64,000 nt of DNA. It comes from an uncultured Christensenella sp. (GTDB taxonomy: Bacteria > Bacillota > Clostridia > Christensenellales > Borkfalkiaceae). A program made the translations under genes and the position numbers. Location: positions 19,792-83,791 of the forward strand of contig CAJTRW010000001.1 in assembly GCA_910578765.1 (NCBI GenBank), in the 5' to 3' direction. The notes under the pieces were generated by a model, which made no database searches, was not told where the DNA came from, and saw nothing but the letters and a program-made list of their open reading frames with translations. This document shows, one piece after another, positions 1 to 8,592 of this stretch. How positions within the stretch are numbered: position 1 is the stretch's first letter; each line of letters begins with the position of its first letter.

Positions 1-433
1 TCTTTGCAACCTTTGCAATCTGCTGTTTTACAGCCCTTCTGTAAGATACGCGCTTTTCAAGCTGGGAAGCTACCGCCTCCGCAACAAGCTGTGCGTCCTG
101 GTCGATTTTTTCGACCTTTCTGACGTTGATTATTATTGCCTTGCCTTTCGTAAGCTTGGAAAGGTCTTTCTTAATTACCTCTATCTCGGAGCCGGCTTTG
201 CCGATAAGCACGCCGGGACGCCCCGTATAGATGCCTATTTCGACCTTGTTGGCCGCCCTTATGATAGTAATTTTGCTGATAGCTGCGTCATAATACTTTT
301 TCTTGATAAAGGTACGGATATCGCTGTCCTCTTTGAGGTTGGTAGCGAAAGTTTTCTTATCCGCGTACCACTGGGTATCCCAAGGGGTTATTATGCCGAC
401 TCTTAAACCGTGAGGATTAACTTTTTGTCCCAT
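1..433 (-). CDS. rpsC: 30S ribosomal protein S3 (3' part outside window)
   Basis: N-terminal 144 residues of ribosomal protein S3 (MGQKVNPHGLRVG start, then the KH-domain region with GRPGVLIGKAG at about residues 89-99). S3 sits at the mRNA entry channel of the 30S subunit and has a KH RNA-binding domain. The reading frame runs off the window at base 1, so the gene is cut by the window and not broken. The start at 433 follows an AAGGAGAAT ribosome binding site and lies 10 nt after rplV, as expected inside the S10 operon. Confidence 0.97.
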   Translation of the reverse strand, partial: MGQKVNPHGLRVGIITPWDTQWYADKKTFATNLKEDSDIRTFIKKKYYDAAISKITIIRAANKVEIGIYTGRPGVLIGKAGSEIEVIKKDLSKLTKGKAIIINVRKVEKIDQDAQLVAEAVASQLEKRVSYRRAVKQQIAKVAK

Positions 434-443
434 ATTCTTCTCC

Positions 444-833
444 TTAAACCTTCTTCGCGTCGAGTATTACGGTAACGTGGCTCGTTCTCTTTAAAATCGC
501 ATGTCCGCGCCCCTTGGAAACGGGTTGCATTCTTTTTAAATGAGGTCCGCCGTTTGCGAACGCCTCCGCTACTATAAGATCGCTTCTGTCCATGCCCTTG
601 TTATGCTCTGCATTGGCTGCCGCAGACAACAGCACTTTCTTTACTTCGTCGCTGCCGCCCTTGTTGCAATAAGTGAGTATCGCCTCGGCTTCGTCTACGG
701 ATTTACCGCGGATAAGCGCGAGCACCGTGCGCACTTTGTAAGGGGACAGTCTGAGATATTTTGCCGTTGCGTAAGGACGCTTATCCCCGTTGGCGGCAAT
801 TCTTTCTACCTTTTTATTCATATTGCTTGCCAT
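444..833 (-). CDS. rplV: 50S ribosomal protein L22
   Basis: Complete 129-residue L22, with the typical core (ATAKYLRLSPYKVRTVLALIRGKSVDEA) and the C-terminal beta hairpin RGHAILKRTSHVTVIL that lines the peptide exit tunnel. It has a short basic N-terminal extension (MASNMNKKVERIAANGDKRP) before the conserved part, so the length is a little above the usual ~110 residues. A good AAGGAG site precedes the ATG. It is co-transcribed between rpsS and rpsC. Confidence 0.97.
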   Translation of the reverse strand: MASNMNKKVERIAANGDKRPYATAKYLRLSPYKVRTVLALIRGKSVDEAEAILTYCNKGGSDEVKKVLLSAAANAEHNKGMDRSDLIVAEAFANGGPHLKRMQPVSKGRGHAILKRTSHVTVILDAKKV

Positions 834-844
834 AATAGTACTCC

Positions 845-1117
845 TTACTTCTTGGCGGTTTTAGCCGCGTGCCCCTTGAACGTTCTGGTGGGGGCAAACT
901 CGCCGAGCTTGCAACCTACCATATCTTCGGTTATATATACGGGAACGTGCTTTCTTCCGTCGTAAACCGCTATAGTGTGTCCGACCATCTGGGGGAATAT
1001 CGTTGTCGCGCGCGACCAGGTTTTAACAACCTTCTTCTCGCCGGCAGCGTTCATCGCCTCGATTCTTGCCATAAGTCTACCTTCGGCATAAGGGCCTTTT
1101 TTAACGCTTCTTGACAT
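845..1117 (-). CDS. rpsS: 30S ribosomal protein S19
   Basis: Complete 90-residue S19 ([15 protein letters not shown] start; internal [38 protein letters not shown] near the end). It binds 16S rRNA with S13 in the 30S head. The length and order rplB-rpsS-rplV are canonical. A strong TAAGGAGGAAT site lies just upstream of the ATG and overlaps the tail of the rplB region. Confidence 0.97.
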   Translation of the reverse strand: MSRSVKKGPYAEGRLMARIEAMNAAGEKKVVKTWSRATTIFPQMVGHTIAVYDGRKHVPVYITEDMVGCKLGEFAPTRTFKGHAAKTAKK

Positions 1118-1130
1118 TGTCTATTCCTCC

Positions 1131-1958
1131 TTAATTGATTCTCTTTAATATGAATTTGGAAGTGGGGTTCTTCTTCTTTCTCGTCTTATAGCCGAGCGCA
1201 GGCTTGCCCCAAGGGGTCATAGGACCTGCATGGCCGACGGGCGATTTGCCCTCGCCGCCGCCGTGAGGGTGGTCGTTGGGGTTCATGACCGCGCCGCGGA
1301 CGGTGGGCTTAATGCCGAGGTGACGGGTCTTGCCGGCTTTGCCGACGCGGATAATCTCATGCTCGAGATTGCCGACCTGACCTATCGTCGCTTTGCACGT
1401 TACGGGAATGAGTCTCATTTCACCGGAAGGCATTTTGATTGTGGCGTAAGCGCCTTCTTTTGCCATTATCTGCGCGGAGATGCCCGCAGACCTTGCAATC
1501 TGCGCGCCCCTGCCGGGCTTCATTTCTATCGCGTGGACGACCGTACCTACGGGGATATCCGCAAGAGCAAGCGCGTTGCCCGCTTTGATGTCCGCGCCGG
1601 AACCCGATACGACCTTATCGCCTACGTTAAGACCTACGGGAGCGAGAATGTATCTCTTTTCGCCGTCCGCATAAGCGAGGAGAGCTATGTGCGCAGACCT
1701 GTTGGGGTCGTACTGAATGCTCTTGACCGTCGCGGGGATACCGTCCTTATTGCGCTTGAAATCTATTATTCTGTATTTGATTCTGTTGCCGCCGCCGATG
1801 TGACGTACGGTTATTTTGCCCTGATTATTTCTTCCGCCCGACTTGCGCTTATCGTGAAGCAAGCTTCTTTCGGGTTTGTCGCCCGAAAGCTCCGTATACG
1901 CGCTGACCGTCATGAAACGGCGTGCGGGGGAGGTCGGTTTATACCTTTTTACTGCCAT
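1131..1958 (-). CDS. rplB: 50S ribosomal protein L2
   Basis: Complete 275-residue L2, a primary 23S rRNA-binding protein needed for subunit association and peptidyl transferase assembly. Seen: the N-terminal [17 protein letters not shown], the oligonucleotide-binding fold, and the C-terminal [18 protein letters not shown] segment that contains the conserved histidine. Size is normal for the family. Spacing to rplW (12 nt) and rpsS (13 nt) fits one transcript. Confidence 0.98.
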   Translation of the reverse strand: MAVKRYKPTSPARRFMTVSAYTELSGDKPERSLLHDKRKSGGRNNQGKITVRHIGGGNRIKYRIIDFKRNKDGIPATVKSIQYDPNRSAHIALLAYADGEKRYILAPVGLNVGDKVVSGSGADIKAGNALALADIPVGTVVHAIEMKPGRGAQIARSAGISAQIMAKEGAYATIKMPSGEMRLIPVTCKATIGQVGNLEHEIIRVGKAGKTRHLGIKPTVRGAVMNPNDHPHGGGEGKSPVGHAGPMTPWGKPALGYKTRKKKNPTSKFILKRIN

Positions 1959-1970
1959 TTTCTTTTCTCC

Positions 1971-2261
1971 TTACGATAACGAGTTGAAGAATTCAATCGC
2001 CTTGGAATCGGCTGTAAGCTGGACGATTGCTTTCTTGTAGTCGGGTGTGTAACCTTCGTTTCTGCCCATGCGCTTCAACTTGCCTTTGCAGTTTACCGTG
2101 TTGACGCTGTCTACTCTTACGTTGAAAAGCTTTTCAACCGCAAGCTTTATCTGGGTTTTGTTTGCCGATTTGGCTACTATGAAAGTATACTTTTTATCGG
2201 CTATGCCGTCGTATCCCTTTTCCGTGAGGAGGGGTTTTAAAATTATATCTTCGGCTACCAT
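1971..2261 (-). CDS. rplW: 50S ribosomal protein L23
   Basis: Complete 96-residue L23, the protein at the exit of the nascent-chain tunnel that docks trigger factor and SRP. Seen: [13 protein letters not shown] at the N-terminus, the [15 protein letters not shown] loop and the terminal [13 protein letters not shown] strand. It starts within the last base of rplD (1-nt overlap), suggesting translational coupling. Confidence 0.96.
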   Translation of the reverse strand: MVAEDIILKPLLTEKGYDGIADKKYTFIVAKSANKTQIKLAVEKLFNVRVDSVNTVNCKGKLKRMGRNEGYTPDYKKAIVQLTADSKAIEFFNSLS

Positions 2262-2887
2262 TATTCTCCGTAGACCTCCTCTATTTTCTTGACCGCTTCT
2301 TTGGTAAGAACGACCTTATTGTTCGCAACCACTTCATACGCGGAAATCTGCGCTACGGGAAGCGTTCCGAAATTTTCTATGTTCTGCGCGGCGCGTATAA
2401 CCTTTACGTCGTCGTTATCCATAAATACTATCGCGCTTTTGTCAAGCTTCAAGGCTTTTTGGAAAGCGACCATCTCTTTGGTCTTGCCGTCCTTAACCTC
2501 CAACTTGTCCACAACCAGAAGTTCTCCGTCCGCAACTTTTTTGGAAAGAGCGGAAACAAGCGCGGCGATTTTCGCCTTCTTGTTCATATCTTTGGAAAAA
2601 TCGCGGCTTTTGGGTGCGAACACAACGCCGCCCTTATTCCACTGGGGCGCCCTTATAGAGCCCTGACGCGCGTTGCCCGTGCCCTTCTGTCTCCAAGGCT
2701 TTCTTCCGCCGCCGCGCACTTCCGTGCGGGTGAGAGTGGATTTGGTTCCCTGTCTTTCGTTTGCGAGACGGGTAACGACCGCCTGGTGTATGAGAGCTTC
2801 GTTGTATTCCGCGCCGAATACTTTTTCGCTTAAATCTATCGTGCCGGCCTCTTTGCCGTCCATCTTATAAACTTTTATATTAGGCAT
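2261..2887 (-). CDS. rplD: 50S ribosomal protein L4
   Basis: Complete 208-residue L4 ([21 protein letters not shown] start; the extended loop with [17 protein letters not shown] and GGVVFAPK reaching into the exit tunnel). In other bacteria L4 also autoregulates the S10 operon, but I cannot show that here. It follows rplC by 11 nt and overlaps rplW by one base. Confidence 0.97.
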   Translation of the reverse strand: MPNIKVYKMDGKEAGTIDLSEKVFGAEYNEALIHQAVVTRLANERQGTKSTLTRTEVRGGGRKPWRQKGTGNARQGSIRAPQWNKGGVVFAPKSRDFSKDMNKKAKIAALVSALSKKVADGELLVVDKLEVKDGKTKEMVAFQKALKLDKSAIVFMDNDDVKVIRAAQNIENFGTLPVAQISAYEVVANNKVVLTKEAVKKIEEVYGE

Positions 2888-2898
2888 CTTGATACTCC

Positions 2899-3528
2899 TT
2901 ATTTAACGGTGTCGTTTATGGTAACGACGCTGCCGTTCGCGCCGGGAACCGAGCCCTTTACGAGAATGCAGTTTCTTTCAACGTCGACGCGCACGATTTC
3001 CAAATTCTGAACGGTGACGTTTTCAACGCCGTACTGTCCCGCGAGACGCTTATTCTTGAAAACCCTCGAAGGCGAGCTGTTCGCACCCATGGAGCCGGGC
3101 TCTCTGTGTACGGGGCCGACGCCGTGCGTTTCTTTCAGTCTGTGCTGGTTCCATCTTTTGATGACGCCCGTATAACCGTGACCCTTGGTCACCCCGTGTA
3201 CGTCCACCCTGTCGCCCACGGTGAAAACGTCCGCCTTGATTTCTTTTCCGACTTCGTATGACGATAAATCGTCAAGCCTGAATTCCTTCAAGACTTTGCA
3301 GGGCTTAACGCCCGCTTTTTTGAACTGACCGAGTTCGGGTTTCGTCAACGCTTTTTCCTTTGCCTCGTCGAAGCCGAGCTTCAAAGCGCAGTAACCGTCT
3401 TTTTCCGCAGTCTTGATTTGGACAACGGGGCAGGGACCTGCCTCTATTACGGTTACGGGAATTACTTTTCCCTCCGGCGTAAATATCTGGGTCATACCCG
3501 CTTTACGTCCGATGATTGCTTTATTCAT
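2899..3528 (-). CDS. rplC: 50S ribosomal protein L3
   Basis: Complete 209-residue L3 ([16 protein letters not shown] start; the conserved [11 protein letters not shown] and [23 protein letters not shown] stretch near the peptidyl transferase centre). It is preceded by AAAGGAGAAC and by an unusually long 124-nt gap after rpsJ that may hold a structured leader. Confidence 0.98.
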   Translation of the reverse strand: MNKAIIGRKAGMTQIFTPEGKVIPVTVIEAGPCPVVQIKTAEKDGYCALKLGFDEAKEKALTKPELGQFKKAGVKPCKVLKEFRLDDLSSYEVGKEIKADVFTVGDRVDVHGVTKGHGYTGVIKRWNQHRLKETHGVGPVHREPGSMGANSSPSRVFKNKRLAGQYGVENVTVQNLEIVRVDVERNCILVKGSVPGANGSVVTINDTVK

Positions 3529-3565
3529 TGATAAAGTTCTCCTTTCCTTATATTATATATTTCTC

Positions 3566-3621
3566 GGATACCGCGCGCCGCCGTCCCGCCGTTGCCGTCG
3601 TCTGCTTTACGTAGAGTATCC
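3566..3621 (-). other. possible folded RNA element between rpsJ and rplC
   Basis: The 124-nt gap between rpsJ and rplC is much longer than the 0-14 nt gaps elsewhere in this operon. On the minus strand it has GGATAC and GTATCC arms (3616-3621 and 3566-3571) enclosing a very GC-rich segment. It could be a leader that controls L3/L4 synthesis or a processing site. The closing stem is only 6 bp, so this is a weak structural guess. Confidence 0.25.
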
Positions 3622-3652
3622 ATAAATAAGCTTAATTACTTTGCTTTAACCG

Positions 3653-3952
3653 TTAAAGCTTTATCTTGATATCTACGCCCGCGGGAAGATGAACGGTGTC
3701 CAAAAGCTTAGCGTTGGGGGTATAGATGTCTATAATCCTTTTATAAGTTCTCTGTTCGAACTGTTCGCGGCTGTCCTTGTATTTGTGGGGAGAGCGGAGA
3801 ATAGTAACAATCTCCCTCTCGGTGGGAAGGGGAACGGGTCCCGAAATTTTAGCGCCGCTCTTTTTCATGGTTTCGACTATGCGCGAAGCCGCCAAGTCTA
3901 CCAATTCGTGGTCGTATGCCGCAAGTTTAATTCTTATTTTCTGTCCTGCCAT
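3653..3952 (-). CDS. rpsJ: 30S ribosomal protein S10
   Basis: Complete 99-residue S10 ([55 protein letters not shown]). First gene of the operon; S10 belongs to the 30S head and also serves as NusE in antitermination. It is preceded by AAAGGAGCAAC and by a leader of about 235 nt after the promoter at 4195-4223. Confidence 0.97.
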   Translation of the reverse strand: MAGQKIRIKLAAYDHELVDLAASRIVETMKKSGAKISGPVPLPTEREIVTILRSPHKYKDSREQFEQRTYKRIIDIYTPNAKLLDTVHLPAGVDIKIKL

Positions 3953-4194
3953 TTGTGTTGCTCCTTTTTATACTAACATTTTACGGCGTGTCAACTTATC
4001 CGTGTGTATCGCGCTTTTTGAAATTAAAAAACACCGTTTTAAGGGCGTTTAAAAGGTAAAGCCGCGGTTAGTCGCAGAAGTCTTGCTTCTACATTTGTCG
4101 GCGCAAATTATCTGTCGCTTCCGGCTTGAAAATCGGGCGTTTTACAGTAACTTTACGCTTCATCCCATACGCACATTATTTTACACGCTTGACT
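3953..4194 (-). other. untranslated leader of the S10 operon
   Basis: About 235 nt separate the predicted transcription start (near 4188) from the rpsJ ATG. No coding frame with a ribosome binding site is visible on either strand. A leader this long before rpsJ is common where the operon is autoregulated, but I could not assign it to a known leader family by eye. Confidence 0.5.
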
Positions 4195-4223
4195 ATTATA
4201 TTAAATAATGCAACAAAAGTCAA
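4195..4223 (-). promoter_or_regulatory. sigma-A promoter of the S10 operon
   Basis: On the minus strand TTGACT (4218-4223) and a perfect TATAAT (4195-4200) are separated by exactly 17 nt, with a strongly A/T-rich upstream stretch (4224-4260) that could serve as an UP element. This strength and position fit the main promoter of a ribosomal protein operon. Confidence 0.85.
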
Positions 4224-4291
4224 CGGATTTTTATTACTTTTTTTCATAAATTTGCATATTTTTTATAACCGCGGCATGACGGAAACAACAA

Positions 4292-4317
4292 CGCCGCGCG
4301 TAAATCTACGCGCGGCG
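4292..4317 (-). terminator. terminator after the 54-aa gene
   Basis: Perfect 11-bp GC-rich stem (CGCCGCGCGTA and its complement) with loop AATC, located 9 nt beyond the stop of the small gene at 4326. The following U-run on the minus strand is modest (GTTGTTGTTT). It separates that gene from the S10 promoter. Confidence 0.7.
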
Positions 4318-4325
4318 GCAAATTT

Positions 4326-4490
4326 TCAAGCCATTTCTTTTTTTTCTTTTAATAACTGTATGTGTTTTACTATGTCTTCAACCGTCCTCGAAGGGGTCTT
4401 TAAAACTTCCTCAACTTTTTCAAGTTCCTTTTCGATTCTGGCAAGGCAGATTACTTTGTCTATATAGTTTTGATCAAGCGAAATTTTCAT
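4326..4490 (-). CDS. small conserved-looking protein of unknown function (54 aa)
   Basis: A 54-residue frame starting MKISLDQNYIDKVIC and ending LLKEKKEMA. It is preceded at the right distance by a strong GGAGG site (GGTTTCGGAGGAAAACACATG) and followed by a hairpin terminator, which supports real expression. The composition is helical and charged (about residues 19-53 could form one or two amphipathic helices). No signal peptide or membrane segment. I do not recognise the family. It stands alone between the CobW pair and the S10 promoter. Confidence 0.65.
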   Translation of the reverse strand: MKISLDQNYIDKVICLARIEKELEKVEEVLKTPSRTVEDIVKHIQLLKEKKEMA

Positions 4491-4615
4491 GTGTTTTCCT
4501 CCGAAACCTTTGTATAGTTAAAGTTTAACACATAATTTTTCAAAAAACAAAAAATTTCGTCACAAAAACCGTCGGTCCTCAAAAGTAGTGTAATTTCGTC
4601 AAAATACGACCGTTT

Positions 4616-5563
4616 TTAATAGTAGGTTGCGACAATTTCTGCGGGCGGCTCCGCAATTTCGAGCTTTTCCGCTATTAAAACGGGACCTTTAGCACGATAC
4701 GCGGCATTATATTCGTATACGATTTTTGCGGTTACGGTAAGCCAGTCGCGCGTTTTTATATCATTCAAAAGTCCGCAGGTCTTGACCGCAAAACCGTCGT
4801 ACGCGATATCCGCCTCGCAGCAGGTCATAATGTGCCTGCCCAGAATAACGCAACCCGACGGCGTTTTTTTGGAAACGGCCGCCATGCCCTTGTACTTTAC
4901 GGTTTTTCCTATATAGCTTTGAGTGTTTTCCGCCATGTCGCGGTAGAACCAGGCAAAATCCCTGTCCTCTATCTCTACTACGGGCGCGTCGACGTCGAAA
5001 GGCATAGGGTCCTCAATTTCGTCGAACTCCGGTTTTCCGCCCTGATACTCGTAAACGATATCGGGGCGGCGGGAAACACCGCGCACTGTTTTATGGAACT
5101 GCATTTTATCGTATTCGCCCTTGAAGCGGTTGAATACAACCATCTGCGTCATTTGTATCTTATCGAAAACAAGCTGACGCATATTAGCATTATAATTAAG
5201 GAAAGTGTTGCTGTCGAAAAAGGTCATCATCTGGTTAATGACCCAGCTTTCGGGCATGGCGTCGAAAAACTGCTGTAACAGCCAGGTGCCGTTATACTCG
5301 ACGATAACGCGCTGCGCCTTATGCTTTGCGGTTAAAGATTCCAGCGTCTGCACGGTAAGCTCGCTTGCGTTTTCCAAAGTAACCACAACCACGTTGTTTA
5401 CCTGAAACTTGTCCGGCTCGTATTCCTCCACGCCCTCCTCGCAGACGAGAAGCATAGTCCGCTCCCCGTTTTCCATGCGGGGGTCTTCCAGCGTTTCCTG
5501 TATGAATTTGGTTTTACCCGATTCCAGAAAGCCCAGAAACAGGTATACGGATACGTCCTGCAT
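4616..5563 (-). CDS. COG0523/CobW-like GTPase with C-terminal YcgQ-like Cys-Cys domain
   Basis: About 315 residues from the ATG at 5563. A P-loop of the CobW type but with ES in place of the usual GA (GFLESGKTK) opens the protein, followed by a SIMIBI GTPase core. From about residue 210 a second domain has GKTVKYKGMAAV, VILGRHIMTCCEADIAYDG and DWLTVTAKIVYEY, resembling the CC-containing OB-like domain of the YcgQ/TIGR03943 family of metal permease partners. Function inferred: metal delivery together with the His-rich GTPase just upstream. A TTG 24 nt earlier (5587) would overlap the upstream gene; the ATG directly after its stop fits this family's N-terminus better. Confidence 0.75.
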   Translation of the reverse strand: MQDVSVYLFLGFLESGKTKFIQETLEDPRMENGERTMLLVCEEGVEEYEPDKFQVNNVVVVTLENASELTVQTLESLTAKHKAQRVIVEYNGTWLLQQFFDAMPESWVINQMMTFFDSNTFLNYNANMRQLVFDKIQMTQMVVFNRFKGEYDKMQFHKTVRGVSRRPDIVYEYQGGKPEFDEIEDPMPFDVDAPVVEIEDRDFAWFYRDMAENTQSYIGKTVKYKGMAAVSKKTPSGCVILGRHIMTCCEADIAYDGFAVKTCGLLNDIKTRDWLTVTAKIVYEYNAAYRAKGPVLIAEKLEIAEPPAEIVATYY

Positions 5564-5564
5564 T

Positions 5565-6668
5565 TTATACCCCGAAGTGTTTTTCAAGCGCGCCGCCGTC
5601 TATACCGGCGCCTATAACACACAGCCTGCCGGTAACAGCCGCCGCGCCCGTACGCACGTTGACCTCGCCCGGGATATAGTCGAAATGAATCCATTCCGAC
5701 CCGCTACCCGCAACAATTCCCTTTGCACGGAGCACTTCGCCGAAACGCGCCGCCTCGGAAAGAGAGGAAAGAAGTTTTTCCAGCTCCGCCTTATCGAATT
5801 TTTTGCTTGTTTCAACGCCCCAGCTTGTAAATACTTCGTCGGCGTGATGGTGTCCGTGGTCATGGTGATGACCGTGACAGCACTCGTGCTCGTCTTCGTG
5901 GTGGTGACCGTGACAGCACTCGTGCTCGTCTTCGTGGTGGTGGTGTCCGTGGCAGCACTCGTGTTCTTCTTCGTGGTGGTGGTGACCGTGACAGCACTCG
6001 TGCTCTTCATGGTGGTGATGTCCGTGACAGCATTCGTGTGCTTCTTTTAAATCCGTAAGCTCGGTTTCAAGCGTAGTAGCATGCTCCATTGCGGCGAGAA
6101 TCTCTTTACCGTCAAGCTGTTGCCAATCCGTGGTGACGAAGGTCGCCTTGCCGTTATGCCCGCGCACGAGCTTTACTGCCGCTTCAAGCTTGTCCGGGTC
6201 GGTTACGTCGGCATGACTGAAAATTATGCATGCCGCGGTTTCTATCTGGTCGTTGAAAAATTCGCCGAAGTTTTTCATGTACATTTTGCACTTGGACGCA
6301 TCGACCACGGCGGTGTAAGCGTTTATTTTACAGTTGTCGAGCCCCGCGCTTTTGACCGCGCTTATTACGTCCGAAAGCTTGCCCACGCCAGAGGGCTCTA
6401 TCAAAATTCTGTCGGGGCGGTATTCCGCGTAAACTTTTTTAAGCGCTTTTGCGAAGTCGCCTACAAGCGAACAGCATATACAGCCCGAATTAAGCTCGTT
6501 CACCTTTATGCCCGCGTCCTGCATAAAGCCGCCGTCGACGCCTATTTCACCGAATTCGTTTTCGATAAGCACAAGCTTTTCGCCCGCATAAGCTTCCTTG
6601 ATAAGCTTTTTAATAAGCGTGGTTTTGCCCGCGCCCAAAAATCCCGAAAAAATATCTATCTTTGTCAT
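5565..6668 (-). CDS. COG0523 (CobW/ZigA-like) metallochaperone GTPase with Cys/His repeat
   Basis: 367 residues. Walker A GFLGAGKTT at 9-17, the family metal-site motif GCICC at 62-66, and SHAD at 151-154 for guanine recognition define a COG0523 GTPase, a family that delivers Zn, Co or other metals to proteins. Residues 211-275 are five near-identical HECCHGHHHHEE-type units ending in an HDHGHHH tail, then a CobW C-terminal domain (FTSWGVETSKKFDKAELEKLL, WIHFDYIPGEV). His stretches occur in this family, but paired cysteines in each repeat are less usual and suggest a large soft-metal binding loop. First gene of a two-gene operon. Confidence 0.9.
   Translation of the reverse strand: MTKIDIFSGFLGAGKTTLIKKLIKEAYAGEKLVLIENEFGEIGVDGGFMQDAGIKVNELNSGCICCSLVGDFAKALKKVYAEYRPDRILIEPSGVGKLSDVISAVKSAGLDNCKINAYTAVVDASKCKMYMKNFGEFFNDQIETAACIIFSHADVTDPDKLEAAVKLVRGHNGKATFVTTDWQQLDGKEILAAMEHATTLETELTDLKEAHECCHGHHHHEEHECCHGHHHHEEEHECCHGHHHHEDEHECCHGHHHEDEHECCHGHHHDHGHHHADEVFTSWGVETSKKFDKAELEKLLSSLSEAARFGEVLRAKGIVAGSGSEWIHFDYIPGEVNVRTGAAAVTGRLCVIGAGIDGGALEKHFGV
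5844..6038 (-). repeat. five-copy tandem repeat coding for HECCHGHHHH units
   Basis: Five in-frame 36-45 bp units encode the metal-binding loop of the COG0523 GTPase. Copies differ mainly in the number of His and in EE/ED codons, so the tract likely expands and contracts by slippage or recombination. It is coding and is not a CRISPR. Confidence 0.9.
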
Positions 6669-6685
6669 AACACACTCCTTAAAAT

Positions 6686-6714
6686 ATTTTATAAACTTAA
6701 ATAAAGAATATCAA
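6686..6714 (-). promoter_or_regulatory. promoter of the CobW-type GTPase pair
   Basis: TTGATA (6709-6714), 17-nt spacer, TAAAAT (6686-6691) on the minus strand. The predicted start leaves only about 10 nt of leader, nearly all of it the AAGGAG ribosome binding site. I see no convincing Zur or other metal-regulator box. Confidence 0.65.
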
Positions 6715-6730
6715 ACTTTTAATACGAAAA

Positions 6731-6751
6731 CGCCCGCGCGACGCGCGGGCG
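6731..6751 (-). terminator. terminator after the DUF2188 protein gene
   Basis: Perfect 10-bp stem CGCCCGCGCG/CGCGCGGGCG, 12 nt after the stop at 6764, followed on the minus strand by TTTTCGTATT. Confidence 0.75.
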
Positions 6752-6763
6752 CAATGCTTTATT

Positions 6764-7687
6764 TTACTTTCTGCTGCCGTAATTAAGACTTCTGAAAGAG
6801 CCGTCCATCTTATGCACTACAACGCGCGCGGGCTGGTTGTCGGCTATAGCCTTGGCGTAATCGATTGCTTCCTGCTGGGTATAGAAAAGCTTGATTGCCT
6901 TTGCGCCGCCCTCCGCCTTTATCTGCCACTTTCCGTCGTCCTTGCGTTTGGAAATATGGTAAACCTTTTTATCGCTGTCGTCGTTTTTATTTGAAACGGC
7001 GGGCTTTTCTTCCTTTTTGGGCGCGGGCTTTGACGCGGGTTTTGCGGTCTTGCTCTCCGCCGCTTTTACCGCGGGCTTCGTCTCTTTTTTGGCAGTCGTT
7101 TTTGCCGCGGGTTTGGTTTCTTTCTTTTCCGCGGGTTTTGCCGCCGCCTTCGCCGCTTTTTCTTCCTTAGCCGCTACAAGCTTTGCGGTAGAAACTCGCT
7201 TTGCCGCAGGCTTTTCTTCTTTCTTTTCGGTTGCGGGTTTTTTCGCAGGCTGCTTCGCCGCGGGTTTTGTTTCCTTCTTGACGGCGGGCTTTGACGCAGG
7301 TTTTTTCGCCGCGGATTTTGCTGGCTTTTTCTCCTGCGTTTCTTCTGCGGGAACTTCTTCAACCACCACTTCTTCCACGACTTGTTTTACGGTAACTTCT
7401 TCAAGTCCGTCGTCTGCCGCGGGCGCGGGGTCTGCGGGATTGTAAGTGTAAGTTTCGTAAGGCTCTGCCGCGACGTAACGTTCCTCCGTTACGGCGGTCT
7501 GCCCGGGGACGGAAACCGCTTCTTCTTCACGAGGCGCGGGCGAAGATTTTTCGCCTTTGCGCTTACGGTTCTTACCTACCACCGCTATAATAATAATTAA
7601 GATTGCCAATACAACCAGAACCAACGCTATTGCAAGCCAGGCCCAGTTCGGTAAAAATAAAGGAGAATTTTGCAACCATTCTGACAT
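6764..7687 (-). CDS. single-pass membrane protein with Ala/Lys/Pro-rich linker and DUF2188 domain
   Basis: 307 residues. One N-terminal transmembrane helix (about 13-35, LAIALVLVVLAILIIIIAVV) followed by basic residues, an acidic stretch, then a long low-complexity linker of KPAAKKETK-like units (about 120-235). The last 70 residues (KVYHISKRKDDGKWQIKAEGGAKAIKLFYTQQEAIDYAKAIA... split here) match the DUF2188 pattern: a short beta-rich module with the KWQIKAEGG core and an alpha helix. The linker resembles histone H1-like tails but the membrane anchor argues for a cytoplasm-facing tether. Function unknown. It is monocistronic. Confidence 0.75.
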   Translation of the reverse strand: MSEWLQNSPLFLPNWAWLAIALVLVVLAILIIIIAVVGKNRKRKGEKSSPAPREEEAVSVPGQTAVTEERYVAAEPYETYTYNPADPAPAADDGLEEVTVKQVVEEVVVEEVPAEETQEKKPAKSAAKKPASKPAVKKETKPAAKQPAKKPATEKKEEKPAAKRVSTAKLVAAKEEKAAKAAAKPAEKKETKPAAKTTAKKETKPAVKAAESKTAKPASKPAPKKEEKPAVSNKNDDSDKKVYHISKRKDDGKWQIKAEGGAKAIKLFYTQQEAIDYAKAIADNQPARVVVHKMDGSFRSLNYGSRK

Positions 7688-7719
7688 AATGCATTACCTC
7701 TGTGAATACTTTATTAAAT

Positions 7720-7748
7720 TGTATAACAAAATTTTTTCAAAATCAAGT
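7720..7748 (-). promoter_or_regulatory. extended -10 promoter of the DUF2188 protein gene
   Basis: TATACA (7720-7725) preceded by TG one base away, an extended -10 element, with ACTTGATT-like -35 sequence at 15-17 nt. Less canonical than the other promoters in the window. Confidence 0.45.
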
Positions 7749-7851
7749 AAATTCATTAACAAATATGGCGCTTAAAGCGCATTTGACGCATGTTTTTGCG
7801 TTAATACGCCGCAACGCGTTAAAAACACGTAAAACGCCGCATATGCGCCCG

Positions 7852-8586
7852 TCAGCGCCGCAAATCCGCTTTTCCGCTTTTTCCCGCGGCGACGTATTTT
7901 ATCACCTCGCCGGCGATTATAAAACCTGCGACGGGAGGAACGAAAGAATTGCTGGCAGGCACGGTTTTTCCGTCTCCGTTTTCCGCGGCGGCGGCGCCCT
8001 GCGGAAGCTCTTTCGAATACACCGTTTTCAATTTTTCCACGCCGCGTTTTTTCAGTTCCCTGCGCATCACTCTCGCCAGCGGGCAGACCGAGGTGGAGTA
8101 AATATCCGCCACCTCGAACGCCGTGGAATCCAGCTTGTTGCCGGTGCCCATGCAGCTTATGGCGGGAACGCCGTTCTTCTTTGCGTTGACGGCTATCGCA
8201 ATTTTGCCGGACACCGTGTCTATGGCGTCGACGACATAGTCGAACGCGGAAAAATCCAACACGTCGGAATTTTTTTCCGTATAAAATATCATATGCGTTT
8301 TGACGTCGCATTTGGGATTGATTTGTAAAACACGTTCCGCCGCGACCTCTGTTTTAGCCCGTCCGACGGTGCTTTGCAACGCAAAAATTTGACGGTTTAT
8401 ATTAGTTTCGTCAACGACGTCGCCGTCTATTAAATCAAGCGCGCCGATACCTGCGCGTGCAAGCGCTTCCGCCGCATAGCCGCCGACGCCGCCCAACCCG
8501 AATACCGCCACGCGCGCGGCGGCGAGTCTGCACATTGCTTCTGCGCCGAACAGCGCTTCCGTCCTTGAAAATGATTTTTCAGTCAT
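7852..8586 (-). CDS. tcdA: tRNA threonylcarbamoyladenosine dehydratase (t6A cyclase)
   Basis: 244 residues, E1-like ThiF/MoeB superfamily. The N-terminus FSRTEALFGAEAMCRL and the nucleotide-binding loop VFGLGGVGGYAAEALARAGIG are typical of TcdA/CsdL, which uses ATP to cyclise t6A37 in ANN-decoding tRNAs. Further motifs: DGDVVDETNINRQ, the DAIDTVSGK segment and ISCMGTGNKLD. Shorter than E. coli TcdA (268) as in many Firmicutes. The start codon sits at the predicted transcription start, so the mRNA may be leaderless. No partner gene is adjacent. Confidence 0.9.
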   Translation of the reverse strand: MTEKSFSRTEALFGAEAMCRLAAARVAVFGLGGVGGYAAEALARAGIGALDLIDGDVVDETNINRQIFALQSTVGRAKTEVAAERVLQINPKCDVKTHMIFYTEKNSDVLDFSAFDYVVDAIDTVSGKIAIAVNAKKNGVPAISCMGTGNKLDSTAFEVADIYSTSVCPLARVMRRELKKRGVEKLKTVYSKELPQGAAAAENGDGKTVPASNSFVPPVAGFIIAGEVIKYVAAGKSGKADLRR

Positions 8587-8592
8587 GCTTAA

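Noticed and set aside
1230..1979. Long plus-strand frame opposite rplB
   Set aside because: Antisense shadow of a conserved ribosomal gene with no ribosome binding site or family resemblance.
5612..6010. Open frames opposite or shifted to the His-rich repeat (Thr/Val-rich products)
   Set aside because: Low-complexity reading of a coding repeat in the wrong frame; no start context.
5844..6038. Regular ~36-bp repeats that resemble a CRISPR array
   Set aside because: They are in frame inside a GTPase gene and encode HECCHGHHHH units; there are no spacers.
6764..7687. Histone H1-like protein
   Set aside because: The Lys/Ala/Pro linker is similar in composition, but there is an N-terminal membrane helix and a DUF2188 domain.
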